64,000 bases of DNA from Acanthaster planci (taxonomy: Eukaryota; Echinodermata; Asteroidea; Valvatida; Acanthasteridae). The DNA lies in contig NW_019091423.1 of assembly GCF_001949145.1 (NCBI RefSeq), positions 97,152-161,151 of the forward strand, given 5' to 3'. Under the pieces are notes generated by a model, which was not told the origin of the DNA, did no database searches, and was given only the letters and a program-made list of their open reading frames with translations. How positions within the stretch are numbered: position 1 is the stretch's first letter; every line of letters starts with the position of its first letter. A program made the position numbers and the translations under genes. Shown here piece by piece: positions 23,702 through 38,700 of this stretch.

Positions 23702-26700
23702 ATGCCTATTTTAGATCAGCCATCAGAAGTCATATTTGTGAGTAGAGTAGGATCTAGGATGGCTTGGACTCGACTGTGCTGTGTACAGTGTGGCCAAGCA
23801 CCTGCAGCGAGGCCTAGCTAACCGATACGGCTTACACTCATCACTACAGTACAGTACAGCTGTTACGCCCAAACTATAGCATAAGTCCCAACTATAGTTG
23901 GGACAGTCTTAACTGTAGTGCTGCAGTTGGGCTTGCCCAACTATTGTTGACCAATATCTGTTGGAAATGTCTCAACATTATCCAAGTCAATGTGTCTCAC
24001 ACTTGACACAATTCATAAAAAATGTGGCACTTAGCCCTATGACCAATGACATGACATTTGTAAACAATATGACTTTGGCACATGCTGGGCACATCATGCA
24101 CACAGGACCTCTCTGCTGTAGTTGGGCTGGCCCAACTGTAGCACTCTAGTTGGGACGGGCCCAACTATAGCTGGGACTGATGCTATAAGGCCTAGGCCTT
24201 ATGTGGAAGATGTTTATTTTGAACATTTGTTTAATTGGATTAAAAATCATAGAATTGTGTCCAAGGCCAAGTTTTCACTGTTATTTCTTAACCTAGGCCT
24301 ATGGGGCAGCGCGGACATCTGGGCTTCTCAAAATGGCAGGTACCGCCCCAGTAAAAACAATGACCATGGCGACGTACGCATGCACCAGCCAGTCCGAGGA
24401 TTGGGTTACACAGTCTGTTTTTTGTTCAGTCATGTCATTACGTACGTGTGCGCTCCTTGTAGTTGTTTTCATCAGCGCGGTGTGGTTGCTAATAATTTTG
24501 GGAAACTGCCAATGTCCTCGCTGCCCCATTCCATCATCCACTATCTTTCATCATGTTCTTCCATGCCATGGTCATTATCTGATGTAATATGCGCGATGGT
24601 ATAGGAGGAGGTGACTTGTGCATGACTTTCGGCCAGCGCGGTGAAAACAACCCGAGGTGAATGCACTTTTGCTATGCAAAGAAACATAAAATGTAGGCCT
24701 AGTAAAATTTGTTTTCACCTCACACTGACCCGAGGTCAAGCAAAGTTGCATCCATGAATAGTTGCCAGGTCCTTAATTTTGCCAGCTATTGTCAAGTCTG
24801 ATTGGTTTTTACAGAAAGTGGCGAAATAAGGGACCTGGTGACTATACCGTCATGCATGTTAGTCCGAATAAGTTGGACTCTGCAAATCAACAAATACAAT
24901 GTGCTGTGACAGGTAAAACAGTAAAACTCCAGTGATGCAACTTGTCGGAATTACTAGAACATATTGATTTTGTTACGTCCCAACTATAGCATAAGTCCCA
25001 ACTATTGTTGACCAATGTCTGTTGGAAATGTCTCAACATTATCCAAGTCAATGTGTCTCACACTTGACGCAGTTCATCTAAAATGTGGCACTTCATTTCT
25101 TCATCTAGCCCTATGACCAATGACATGACATTTGTAAATGATATGACTTTGGCGCATGCTGGACACATGCACGCAGGACCTCTCTGCTGTAGTTAGGCCG
25201 GCCCAACTGTAGCATTCTAGTTGGGACGGGTCCAACTATAGTTGGGACTGATGCTATAGTTGGGGCGTAACAATTTCATTGCACTCTCCCAACATGCAGG
25301 AGGAAGATGATCTTCCCTATGAAGAGGAGATCTTGCGGAACCCATATGCTGTCAAGTGCTGGCTGCGGTACATTGAGCACAAATCAGCAGGATCTCACAG
25401 CGCCCTCAATCTCATCTATGAGAGGGCACTGAAAGAGCTGCCTGGAAGGTAGGTGGCTGTCTCGTAGGGTTTGTTTGTTTCACATAGATCTGGACCGTGT
25501 GATCAGTGATCCGTTCACTTATTCCAGAACCTGCCTAATGGATGGAACGAGCCAGCGTTGGGGTCACTGATCGAGATCCATGTGAAACAAACAGACCCAC
25601 AGTCGTACCTGCTGTTCTCCAGGTAACTATTGTAAATAGCCACAGGTTTTACTTAGAAAGCTCATTTTTACAGCCAAAAATGTTCTAATACAGTTCACTG
25701 CAGTTATTTGTTTTTTGGCCAGTTGTTCAGGATTGTGCCCAGAGTTTAAAGATTTTCATCATTTAGCGATAGATCCAACTGATGGCTGGAACCCCTGCAC
25801 TTACATGAGATTGTTCACATCTGAATACAAATTTAAAAGTCACAAATGAACCTTGCTCTTGCTTGGTCATAGTTTTTGCTTAGCAGCAGTTGGCAAACTA
25901 TGGTTGGCCGTCGCTGCAAAACAAAAGGATAACTTACAAAGTGTTGTGTCATGCAGCTTAAAACACCCAATAATAAATACTACTACTAAATATTGCTACA
26001 TGTACTTCCCTCTGTAATATTAATGAGGCAGATTTACAATTTGAAGGAAACATATGCCAGTCAGTGGTGAGCTTTCTGGAAACTTTGGCCACCCATGCAA
26101 ATGGTATGCCGTCCAAGAAAGGTCCGCACAGTGCAATTTCTCAGAATTTTAGTCTTATCAAGATCCATGCAGAACAAAACAAGAACAAAGTTGAAAATCT
26201 CAGAAATGAATTGACTGTTAACTCTGCGTACCTTTCTCATGTTTATTACTTCCTCAGTTACAAACTATGGTACAACTACTTGAAGATCAGACGGAAGCAT
26301 GTCAAAGGTCGCTGCATCATTGACCCTGGGTATGAGGATGTCAACAATGTGTTTGAAAGAGCTCTGGTGTTTATGCACAAGGTACATGCTAATAATGTGT
26401 TTGAATATTCATCTTTCTTATGGCAACAACAGTGGTGTTATTTCACATGGCCTGGTCCATACATCACTCTGCGTATTGTGCTAATTGAGTAAATTCAAAA
26501 GTGGTGTCATGGATCCAATGTGGATCATGTGCATTAAGACACCCAGTATGTTTTCCCTACTCAATCAAATCTGCCCTATTTTCAAGATGGGGTAATTAAG
26601 AGGTCTCTTGCTAAAGTTCTAGTCAAAATTGTCTGACCAGTTTGTGTACGATGTTCGTGTTCCATCTTTAAATTGTAAATCAATTTTACTTTGAAGAGAG

Positions 26701-29700
26701 ATGCATTATGCCACTCATGCTCTCAACATTCTACTGCCTTTTGAGCCCAGAAAAGTGCTGTCAGACAACAGTGACTGTTGTCATCCATTTGTGTCCTGTC
26801 CATTTCCATCTCCTTGCCTTGAATTCATTACTCGATTGGCTTAGCTTCCCTCTGTAACCTTCAAAATAATGCGGGTCAAGATGTCTACTTGGCAACAGCA
26901 TTACGGTGAATGGTGTGCATAGTCAATCCTCATCAGAAAGAGGCCCTTCAGACTTTGCAGATGACCTCATTATAACGGTAACCATAGATTATCAGGATTG
27001 AAAACAATGAAGAACAAAGGATTGGGACTTAAACAAACTGTTTAGTTCTCTTCAAAATTCTAAGAAAACTTAAAATATTCAAAAGATTAGAGGTGACTGT
27101 GTAATTATCGCATACATGTAATTAATTATGTGTTTGCCAGATGCCTCGGATATGGCTGGACTACTGCCAGTTCCTCCTGGACCAACGCAAGATCCCGCGA
27201 GTCCGGCGGACATTTGACCGAGCTCTACGGGCATTGCCCATCAGCCAACATCATCGCATCTGGCCCCTCTATCTCAAGTTTGTCAAGCTCTATCCACTGC
27301 ATGAGACAGCTGTCAGAGTGTACCGAAGATACTTAAAAGTGAGGGTCCTGTCTCGTCTTCCCTTTCAAAAATAATTCGTAGAAAGCACAGTCTGAGAGAG
27401 CACGATGGGAAACGTAGTTTGCGGTCTAAGCGAAAGGTTTAAACTCATATTAGCCTCAGAGTGGTTGTGTTTTTTCTGGCGTTATTGGAAGCTTGAGGTC
27501 AAAGGTTAAAGAGTGTGACTTTGTGAAACTGTTGCACGATACGCTATTAAGACTAGATTCTGTTTCTTTTTAGTGTAGCCTGATCTTTGAAACTATTTTT
27601 TCAAATTGTCATTTACTGCCTTGAATTGACAAACCTGTGGCCAAGGCAGTCTCTGTAATCATTTACATGTACTATATATTAACAGTCATGTAGATTGGCC
27701 CATAAGAATTTGAATATGTGGATTATTGCCAAATGGTCGGTAAAGGCATTGGCAGCTGCAGACTGAATGTACATGTGCTTGATAGTCTTTTTTTAAAGTG
27801 TTTCGTGTGCCATGTGTTTACACAAGAATTAGTGGATTTGATGGTGGATTTGATGGCTAGGAATCACTTCTCAGGAAATGAGAATGTATACTACACAGAG
27901 TTCACTTGAAGAAGTTCATGGTTATGATTGAATTTCACGTTTTTCATCTCTAAAGGCATGTTGCCCAAGCCCAGTGATAACTTCAGTTGTTGATTTATTT
28001 GCTCATTAAACAAAACTAATTTCACATTCTATGTGATTACCAGCTCTTTCCAGAGAATGCAGAGGAATACATTGAGTACCTGGTGTCCATTGACAGATTG
28101 GATGAGGCTGCCGTCAGAATGGCTGACCTTGTCAACAATGCAGCATTCGTCTCCAAAGTTGGCAAGTCCAACCATCAGGTCAGTGGCTGAAAAGACATCT
28201 GTAGCCACCCTTGCAGACGACAGAATTTTTTCTTTCCTCATCTTTGTTAGTCTTTAATATTTTTGGTTTTTATCTAAAAGTTGAAATTCATTCAACTGAA
28301 TTTTACAGGAGCAAGGCATGATGAAGAAAGTGAGCACTCTTCAACTGGCTACATTTGGAGTCTTAGCTGATCTGATTTTGCATTCATTGATATACCTTAT
28401 ATGGAGGATTCTAGCGTGTCCCAGTTACTGTCAAAATAATTAGCCTCAGAGAACTGGGTTTAATTAATTCACAAATTCTAAATTTCTTCATGAACACATC
28501 CTGCCTTCTTAACAGCTCTGGCATGACCTGTGTAACCTCATCTGCAAGAACCCTACCAAGGTGACGTCGCTGAAGGTAGACCCCATCATCCGCGGTGGCA
28601 TCAAGCGCTTCACAGACGAGCGGGGGAAACTCTGGTGCTCATTGGCCGATTATTACATCAGGAGCGGCCATTTTGAAAAGGTCCGTCAATGGGATATTTA
28701 CACATAGGACCTTTGGCACAGATTCAACAAGTTTTAAAAATTCATTGTACATGAACTTAAATTGTAAATACCAGCCTGTTTATGATACAAAACACAGCAA
28801 AAGGGGTCAGTCACGTGGGAGAATTTGACCTGGTCGTGAATTTATGAGAGTTGTGACAACACCCCTAAACCACACAGTTTTAGTTTGAATGAAGATGTAG
28901 AGTCGATGTGCTGATGTACTGAGTGCATGCATGGGAACGCATAGCGCCCTCAGCTCCGCCTTGGGTGCCTTGAGTCCATTGGATGTTAAAACGTCCTGTC
29001 TGGCATTTCAGCAGTCAGTAATTGTTAAATGTACATGCACTTGTTATATTGAAGGCATTTTGATTTGTATACATAGCACATAATGGAAACCATATATTTA
29101 GACTAATCAAATGGGGTGCAGTGTAACAAGTGTGTTTCAGGAGTAATCTTTTCAGTATGATTTTCAAGCAGAGTTATGAAAACGAACCATGCTTTACTTT
29201 GTCATTCCAGGCCAGAGACATCTATGAGGAGTCCATTCAGACTGTCACAACTGTCCGAGATTTCACTCAGGTAAATAACATTCCAGTTTCTGTGGTAGTG
29301 GATCTGTTGTAGAGTCCTATTTGCCGTGCAGCAATTAATGTGAACCTGCATCAGTTTGAAGTTACTGAACTCTGCAGCAGTGCAAACAGACAGTCCAGTA
29401 CTTCAGCCAGGCTACATTTTTATTGAAAACGAGAGGCTTTCCTGCCACTGGAAAGCTCTGCTGGAGCAACCTGACGGATGTCTGTAAAACTTTCAATTAG
29501 CAGTAGCGCTTTCTTCTCTATGAATTTGCTTCTGAGTCAGTGACAAGCAGAAGTATACCTTGTTTGCCAGAACATGCACAGAGTGTTCTTTTTGATGCCT
29601 CCTTCGTTTTCCTGCACCTCCATTTTTCTTCTTGTTATGTTCAGGTGTTTGATGCTTATGCTCAGTTTGAGGAGAGCATGATCAGTGCTAAGATGGACAC

Positions 29701-32700
29701 TACCGCAGAAATGGGACACAATGAAGAAGGTAAGACATTTCAATGTTTGTCATCATTGATGTGTGAGTCAGGACTGACCCAAGTTAAGGCTTTCCAAAGC
29801 GGTCTCTTGCCCGTCAGTGAAAGTTCATTGAGTGTTAAGCCTGTGCTATCCCCAAACTCATCTGTCTATTTGAGTTTGAGTCTGCTCTTTTGTGACGCAT
29901 AAGTGTTCCTTCGAAAGTCCAATCGTAATCCTTACGATTATTTTGTCAAGGTTATCTCCTTTTCTTCTACAAAGGTGACCAAAGTATCGAAGCTTTCCCA
30001 AATTGGGTTGCTTTCCAATGCAGTGATAAAGATGTTCCTTAGTGATGTGATGCAAAGAGGTCTAGTGTTAAGGCCAGTTTATACTTGGCATGAAAGTGAA
30101 CACGAAGACAATTTTGTGGTGTTCCAGATGCTCATAAGTTGAACACATTTCAATTCAGGCAAGATTCCCTGCACACGTTTTGTTATGCGAAATTTGTTTC
30201 ACTTATCGGTCTGAAGGATGAACTGGCACCTTAGGGTGCAAGTCCAGAAGATTGATAAACCAAAAATGATGCAAAGAAGACACCTCAATCCCAGAACTTA
30301 GAACAACTGTGTCACCAGTGCCTCAGTCTGAAGGGCTGGCGACCATTTAGACCCGGTTTGAAAAGGGCCCCCCCCCCCCCGGTAGCCCACCCGGTATAAT
30401 GCCTGCCCGGTATTCAGGCTACACCAGGCCGGTATCAGGCCTGTCTGTACATCAGCATTTCAAAGTCCCTGATGAAAGGCTTCCCCCACCATGCTTGCAC
30501 AGATGAATAGGGGTCTAAGCGGATTAGTGTAAACATTGTATAGAGCTGAAGGATTAAAAACCACAAGCAGGTTCCTTCTTGGATAGATTACATGTACCAG
30601 TACTTGCAAACAATAGACCCCAGGATGGAGAAGTTCGAGATCAACAACCAGTCCAGCATCCCAGGCTGGTAGCCAGGCCGGTATGAAAGGGGTTTTTGCA
30701 ACAGGGCAAGCTTACCTGGGGGGCCCTTTTCAAACCGGGTCTAAATGGTCGCCGGCCCTGAGGGCTTTGAGCTGGACAAAGAGAGGGCGCTATTTTCCTA
30801 GCAACAGAGGCTCCTTGGGTAGGAACTGAACTTTGCTGGTTCACAAACGACTAAGAAATGCACGCATCACAGCTGCGTCACTACCAAGAAATAAACACAC
30901 TCCTGACCAACGTGGTTCTTTTCAACCGACGAGGGGGTGCTTCTGCTTGAAGCGGAATAAAAGACACAAGTTATTTTTTAATATAATATAAATTTCTTTG
31001 TTATTGTTCACTCACTAATTGAAATGAATGTACATGTGACAGTACTCCAAGTGACCTTTGACAAAACTTGTGAAACCATCTCTGAAAATATGTACTTTGT
31101 TCCTGTAGATGATACTGATCTGGAGCTGCGACTTGAGCGCTATGAGGATCTGATGGACCGGCGCCCTCTGTTGTTGAACAGTGTCCTTCTCCGTCAGAAT
31201 CCACACAACGTCCATGAGTGGCACAAAAGGGTCAACCTCTTTGAAGGCAAACCAAAAGACGTGAGTGTCATTACACAAGTAAACAGACATGCAACCTTTT
31301 TTGGGATCAGCTGATGTCTTCATTTTTCACACACATGCCATTGAAAGCCGAAAAACTTTTCACAGAGTCTTGTAAAGATTAGAATTTCCACTTTTTTTAA
31401 GGTTTTTTTGAAAACTCTCATGAATTGGTGGATATTTGTCCACAGATCGTATTTGGGGGACATCCTTTGAGGTAAAAAAAATGTACAGATTAAATGTTTA
31501 TGGGCATTGAAGAATTGTGGTTACGTTTCAAAAAGGTTGTCTTTCGAATGTGTAAAAAAGGTGTGAGGTTATGCAATAGAACAGAAAGGAACTGGGTAAC
31601 GTGCTTTTGTTAGTTGGTTTTCTGTATACTCATTACAGTCCTGTTTTAGTCCTTTCCTTGTTAAGTGTGATCCTCAACAAGCATTTTGTCCCCCTGTATC
31701 AAGAATTTTGGTTTTTTTTGTTGGTTTGTACAGATAATCAACACATACACAGAAGCAGTCCAGACTGTAGACCCCAACAAGGCTACAGGAAAACTGCACA
31801 CCCTGTGGGTGGAGTTTGCCAAATATTACGAGAGACATGGCCAGCTACCTGAGGTTAGAACGAGTAGACCTGTACAGTGAGAGAGACACACAGGCAGACA
31901 AATGGGGTGATAGACTCACTGCTAAATAGACAAACATCGATGGCTAGTCTTGCATGGGTGGTCAAAATTTGCAGAAAGTTCACCCATACTAATGGGCACT
32001 GCTAGGGGCCTGGTGTCCTGCTGAGAGCTTACAGATAGGAGTTCTCGGTGCCAGATGTATGTGAACAAGTACACGCTTGTGTTGACTGACCTGAAGGGAG
32101 ATGGTTGCTTAGTTAGAAAAGTTCCTTATGTTTATGTACAAAACCCCTAAGCCGACTTGCGTCAAACTAGTTTTCCAAATGTGGTGAATCTGACAGCAGC
32201 ATTGGCATAGGGGATTTTTCTCGGTTGCTTGGATTCCTATCTCTGATTTTTTTTATATTTCGAGATAAAATCATATAAGTTTCACAAATTTTTTAGATTT
32301 AATAAATAAATAAAAAATAAAAAGAATAGAAAGAGTGTTGGATTCATATAATCGCATCCATTTATGAGAGAACTCCTGACCTTGTTGCTATTAAGGTCTT
32401 GAGTAGTCATAGCAGTTTATTAATGTCATGTTTTACAACCCGTGTGCTTGATGTGTCATGGAATTTTCGGCATCACTGATCTCACCCTTGTTACATAAGA
32501 TATAAAATTGTTCCTCAAACTGGTGTATGAAAGTTTCACCCCACATGGACTTCTCTCTAACTTGTTTTGACACAGGCACGTCTGATTTTTGAGAAAGGCA
32601 CCAAAGTCCTGTATGTCAAGGTGGATGACTTGGGATCTGTGTGGTGTGAATGGGCTGAAATGGAGCTCCGGCATGAGTAAGTATACAGTGAGCTGTGTCA

Positions 32701-35700
32701 TGTTGATGGTGACCTTTTGACCTTTGAAGTTTACTCTCACTTACAATTGATTTACGTTAGAATGAGGCCTATGGTTTAAACTATGTGACTTGCTTTCTAT
32801 AGAGAAGTGTTTGTTCTGGAAAAATGGTGTCACAGAGTCAGACTGTTCTTCCATATGGGGACTTCTAGGCTGACCAGCATGCGTTGTTTTGTGCACTAGG
32901 CTATCGTTGGTGTAGTTACTGAAACCTTTTCCACAGAGGTCAAAGTTCAAGTAGTGCTATATATGAGATTGTTTTCTTGAGTGTTTTCTTGTCTGTCCAT
33001 TGTTTCATGCATCTTCTCTGCCCACCTATCGACGAAATATGCTGTTAGAAATGTTGGGGGGAAAAAAAATAAAGAACATCATAAAGACACCATTCTGTCA
33101 GGAGCAACATTTTTCATTAAACAAAGTGACAGTGTTTTGGTTGCTTGTGACAAAATCATACTGGTGGTTGGTTCATCGCATAAAACTTCAATAAGCCATT
33201 AGCGAGTAACATTTGAACAAAATCTGGTACACTCTGCTATCTTATTTCACATAAACATAACAATTCCCTTGACTAAAGACACTGTTGCTATACCTTGTGA
33301 ATTGGGGCAAGCTTTTGCATAGCGACCACCATCTCTGGAATGGACTGGTTCCTTTGTGCCCTTCTCATCCATTGAGAACAGTATACTGATGCAAAGTGTC
33401 TCTTATGTAACTAAGCAAAAGCTTGCCCCGTATCATGAGGTATAGCAACAGTGTCTTTAGTCTGGGGAATTTGAATTGTTATGTTTATGTGAAATAAGAT
33501 AGCACAGTGTACCAGATTTGTTCAAAGGTTACTCGCAAATATACCCAGCAAGAAATGAGACCGAGGGGTACCCCCCAACATGTCCAATCCCTATACACAT
33601 TCCAGACTATTGTTACTTGACACATCCCCCCAAGATGTCTGAAAGGAATTCCCCAGATTCCTGCGAGACAATGACCAACACAAAGCAGGGGGGGTTCTCT
33701 CCTTGCTGCATATGATTGCAAATGGCTTATTTGTTGCATTGGTGTTATTGTATGAGCCTGTACTTTAGAAAGAGCTCTCAAGGACAACTTTTGTTTTGCC
33801 CTTTAGAAATTCTGATGCAGCACTGATTCTTCTCAGGCGAGCAACAGCAACACCAAAGAATAAAGCTGCCTACTATGATAAGGTCAGCTGAAGAATTCTT
33901 ATTTGGCTTTTTTCCTTTTACTAGGTGTGCAAAGTGTCTGTTGTGACAAAAGGTTTGGGGCCACTGAAGTTAAGAGAGCAGTGAATGGGTTTATAGAAAT
34001 TATTGCTAGGAGGTTGCTAGCTAGGTATTATAAGTACGGTAACCATGCTTTCCTGATTGATTTCTTCCTAGTGACAAAGACAGAAAGAGGTTGGTTAAGT
34101 GCTTAATACACATGCTCTTAGATTGCGCATAGTTTGTGTTCGGGGAGAAGAGAGTGCAATATTGATAGGGTTTCTGTCATATGCAAATGACCGTCTGATG
34201 CTGGAGCTGCTGAATTGGATTGATTAGCCATCACGTCATTGTGAATGCATGTTGTACATACATTTGTACACAGCTGAGACGATGCACTGGTAACTGCACT
34301 TCAGTTGTAATTTGTGATTAGTCTTTGCTGTTTGATGCCTCATCTGAAAGCTGTAACTTTATTTAGCAGTTGTAGGGAATTCATAATTTGTGTAAAATTG
34401 GGGATGGGGGTTGACACCCACAGCTAAATAGAGAGTGTAACTGGATAGGATAGAACATTTCAACTCGGGATTTACAGGACCTACCAACAGTGTCTCTAGT
34501 CAAATTTATCAAGCAGTACTTCTAAAATGTTAGCAAAATTATTGTGATTTTGTGCAATTATTTTGTAATGTGTAGAGTGAGCCCGTCCAAAACCGGTTGT
34601 ATAAGAACCTGAAGGTGTGGTCCATGTATGCAGATCTGGAGGAAAGTTTTGGAACCTTCAAGGTCAGTCCAGAAGAAGCCCAAATTAGGCACAGTTTGTT
34701 AATCACTATAAAGCAAACATTGATGCAACAAAAATCCAGGTTCAAATAAAAGTTGCACTAGCCTGCAGTCACTTTGAAAAATCACCGATCAAGTCGTTTG
34801 TGATTAACCGCTCTATTTCACTATACCTGGTACATATTCATGGGGAGAACTGATTTTAAATTCACCTGCTCAGTATCATGTGCTTGCCAGTGCTTCTACG
34901 TGCAAATGGGATCTCTGTACACAGGCAGAAAAAGATGACTTGTTATGTGCATGTTCTCTGTACTGATGATTCTTAGCATTATGACACTGGATACTATTTG
35001 CGTGTAAGCATTGCCCCAGGCAGTCACTGATAGTGGCTGCCATTCATGGTTTTATTTCCAGGCTTTTGGAAATGATACAAAACAGTACTGACTTATATGA
35101 AATGTGTGTAAAAGTAAAGTAAATGAAAGTAGCATTTCTTTTCTTTTCTTTGTGCCTCATGAACTTGTCAATGTTTGGGCGCAAATATAACACCCCACTT
35201 TCCGGTCATATTTATTGGTACATTTCTTTGTAAGTGGGCATTTATGTGCAAGTGTGAATTTAAAATGCTTCAAAATTTCCAGAAAACTAAAAATTCCTGT
35301 AAAATTATTATTCTTTTTATAGAGTACAAAAGCAGTGTACGACCGTATGATAGATCTCAGAATAGCCACCCCCCAGATCATTATCAACTATGGAATGTTC
35401 CTGGAAGAACACAGTTACTTTGAGGAAGCATTCAAGGTAGGATTTCTCTTCTTTATCCAGAGGGAAAAATGGTGTTGGATGTTGTTGGAAGTTTCTCAGA
35501 TCTGAAATGTCAGTTGGCCTCCCTCAGTGGTATATGAACTTTGTCATCTTTTGACTTTTCAAACTGACGTTTATGGAGAAGTTAAGCAGAAAATTATTAA
35601 AGTGCTTATTTATTAAAGAACTGATGTAATAAACTTTGTAATTTGCTGTGTGCTGTTCTTGTTACAGGCATATGAAAAGGGTATTTCTCTATTCAAGTGG

Positions 35701-38700
35701 CCTAACGTCTATGATATCTGGAACACTTACCTCACAAAGTTCATCCAGAGATATGTAAGTCNNNNNNNNNNNNNNNNNNNNNNNTCTCAGAACCACACAT
35801 AAGTCTGTTTTCTTGTTTGCATCTTCCGTGCTTCGTGAGACCAGAGTGGAAATAAAATAGGATGTTACAAAAGGATGCAGGTTAATCCTATCTTGTAGCC
35901 CAAATATACTGAAAAATACGTTGTACAGTTGGAATCATTCTAGTCTGAAAGAAAGATCGTATAGCGCCCAAGGCGCAAGGTGGATAACTCTGCCCAAAAG
36001 GTGTAATCACCATGGGCGCCATTTGAGCTAGCGATACGCCTGCGCAGTTTACGGTAATGTTTAGGCACAGGCTTAGCAGGTGCACGTGCCTGCCATGGCG
36101 CCTGCGTGCATTAATGTGCATTGCGCAGGCATATCGCTTGCTCAAATGGCGCCCGTGCAATTTCAACGTTTTACGTGTATTCACGGTGAAGTTGGCCATC
36201 TTGCGCGGCTACGCGGCGCTATACAGTCTTTGGTCTGAAAACAGTCTGAATATTACACACAAGGATAAATGAGGACAAAGCGGTATTGCCCTATGAAAAT
36301 AGGACTAAAAGCCTTTTGGATGTGTGTTGCTATGGAGATAAGACTACAAACTGGCTAAGAGGTTTGGTGTTTAGAGCAATCTGCCTTATTGAAATTCCAA
36401 CATCTGAGATATTGCCTTACGCTATTGGGTGTAGTAATCGTCTTTAAAGTGATTCCAGTGGAATCTTGTTTATACTCACTCTGTTGTTAATGTACTTGTT
36501 GATTTTTTTTAGGGTGGTAAGAAGCTGGAGCGAGCCAGAGACCTGTTTGAGCAGTGCCTAGACGGTTGCCCTAAGAAATTTGCCAAAGGTATTCCTGAGA
36601 TCAAGACAATGTCACAGCTAGGCGCGTGGATTCTATCCGAACCTGTTGTCCATTTCATAGGGACCGTAGAATGCATTGTAAAAAGCACACCGATTGTAGA
36701 GACAGGCGTTGCTTGACATCCTGCCTCAGCAGTGGGAATCTCCTTCCATGTGTTTGCATGTTGTTGTGGTAAAGTTGAAGGTTTCCCCTGGGGCTCAGCA
36801 CACAACTCCGTGAAAGTTGGCCCAAAAGATGAAATCGAACAAATGATGCCAATATCATGCCGTGTGAATTTTTTAGAAACTGTTTCTGTTTTTTTTGGGA
36901 GAGTATTTTTGAAAATTTCTGTTGACCCTTACTCCCATGGTGTACTGGTTGGAAATCCTACCAATGCAGCAACGTACAAAATGGTCAAAGTGTGTCGCCT
37001 AATAATAATAATAATAATTGAAAATGTATAATTTTCAGTTACTAGCCCAGTGGATGTAACAGAATCTTAAAATTGGGGGCATATGCTGTTGTTTTTACTG
37101 CCTGTTGCATCAAGAACCTATAACTCTGCAAACCTCTCTCAATAAGAACTGTTGGACAAGGTTAGGGTTGATGAAATTGTGGGTATATGTTGTACGTACA
37201 ATGTTCTTATGAAAAATGAATATCGGTACTCTTTGTCAAAGTGCGTTCACATCGATTTTTGAAAGGAAGATCAAACTTGAACCAAATGAGACAGTCATAG
37301 GTTAGGAGATGTGTTGACTTCAAATTAATAGTCACATGCATTTCTGGGCTCATTTGTTTTCATGTGCTGTTTTTTGTGCAGCAATTTTCCTGTTGTATGC
37401 CAAGATGGAGGAGAATTATGGCCTAGCAAGACACGCCATGGCGGTGTATGAGAGGGGGACAGAAGGGGTGCTACCAGAGGAGCAGAATGAGGTGGGGCAC
37501 TCCTGCCTAAAAGCAGATATAGCACGGGGGGGGGGATTGGGCTAAATGTGTACTTGTTGGCATAATGCTTTGAATCAGTGGTTTAAGCCACTTCCGATGG
37601 TATGGTTTTTCTGCCTAAAGCCTGACTTTTGAAAAAGCAAGCTTTATTGGCCAGCTTATCAAATACAACCTAACACTACAACATCTGACTTTTGAAAATT
37701 ATCTGTACAACATTCACAGGCTATTTCTCATCACAACTTCATAGTTTGCAACACGTGGAGGCCCAGCCACAGTAACAAGCTGTACCAGTTGTCAAGTTCA
37801 ACACACAGTCCTCTAAAACCTTCCTAGACATGATTGTACACTGAACAGGATTAGGGAGCATTGTTGTCTGCAGTCAGAGGCTGTGGTACCATTTGATGTT
37901 TGAACTGATCTTGATTGGCCACCCCTATGAATGTAGAGTGCTGATCATGTTTACTTGGCCTCCATTGTAAACTCTGTGAGCTGGAATGTTTTTTTGTAGA
38001 TGTTCAACATTTACATCAAGAGAGCTGCCGAGGTGTATGGTGTAACCCACACCAGGTCCATCTATGAGAAGGCCATCGAGGTCTTGCCAGATGACCAGGC
38101 TAGGGACATGTGTCTGCGATTTGCTGACCTGGAGAGAAAGCTGGGCGAGATTGACCGCGCTCGGGCCATTTACGCTCACTGCTCCCAGATATGTGATCCA
38201 AGGGTATGTGAAGTGGAACAAGAATTATAGAGCACCTCTCAGGGGGATTATCAGTAAGGCCTTACCGTTCTCTCGTGTAAAGTCCGCTTTTTCAACGGCA
38301 AGTGTGTCGTTGCTTAGGGGCCGAAAAGTTTGCAAACTGCACACCTGTGTAAGCTTGAGCACGCACGGGGTTAATGAGCTGGCATGGCTTGGTGCTACTG
38401 TTGCCGAGAAACTATGTCACGAGACACACAGACATATTCACATACTGTGTTCTTTCTGCAGACAGGACAATGTTGGAATAAAATGATGGGCTTGGGGAAG
38501 CATTCACATATTACGTTCTTTCATTGGATGTTAACGTGTTGAAATGCAGTTTTGACTTCAAGAAGCATCAGCTGCGAATTTTGTGCAGTGGGTTTTTAGT
38601 TTGAAAATTCGCAGTGCAAATTCGGCACCAACTTATGTAAAAAAAAATCATGTTCACGATCGTGCCGATTATTTGAGAGTTGGCAGATTTTGAACATGTT

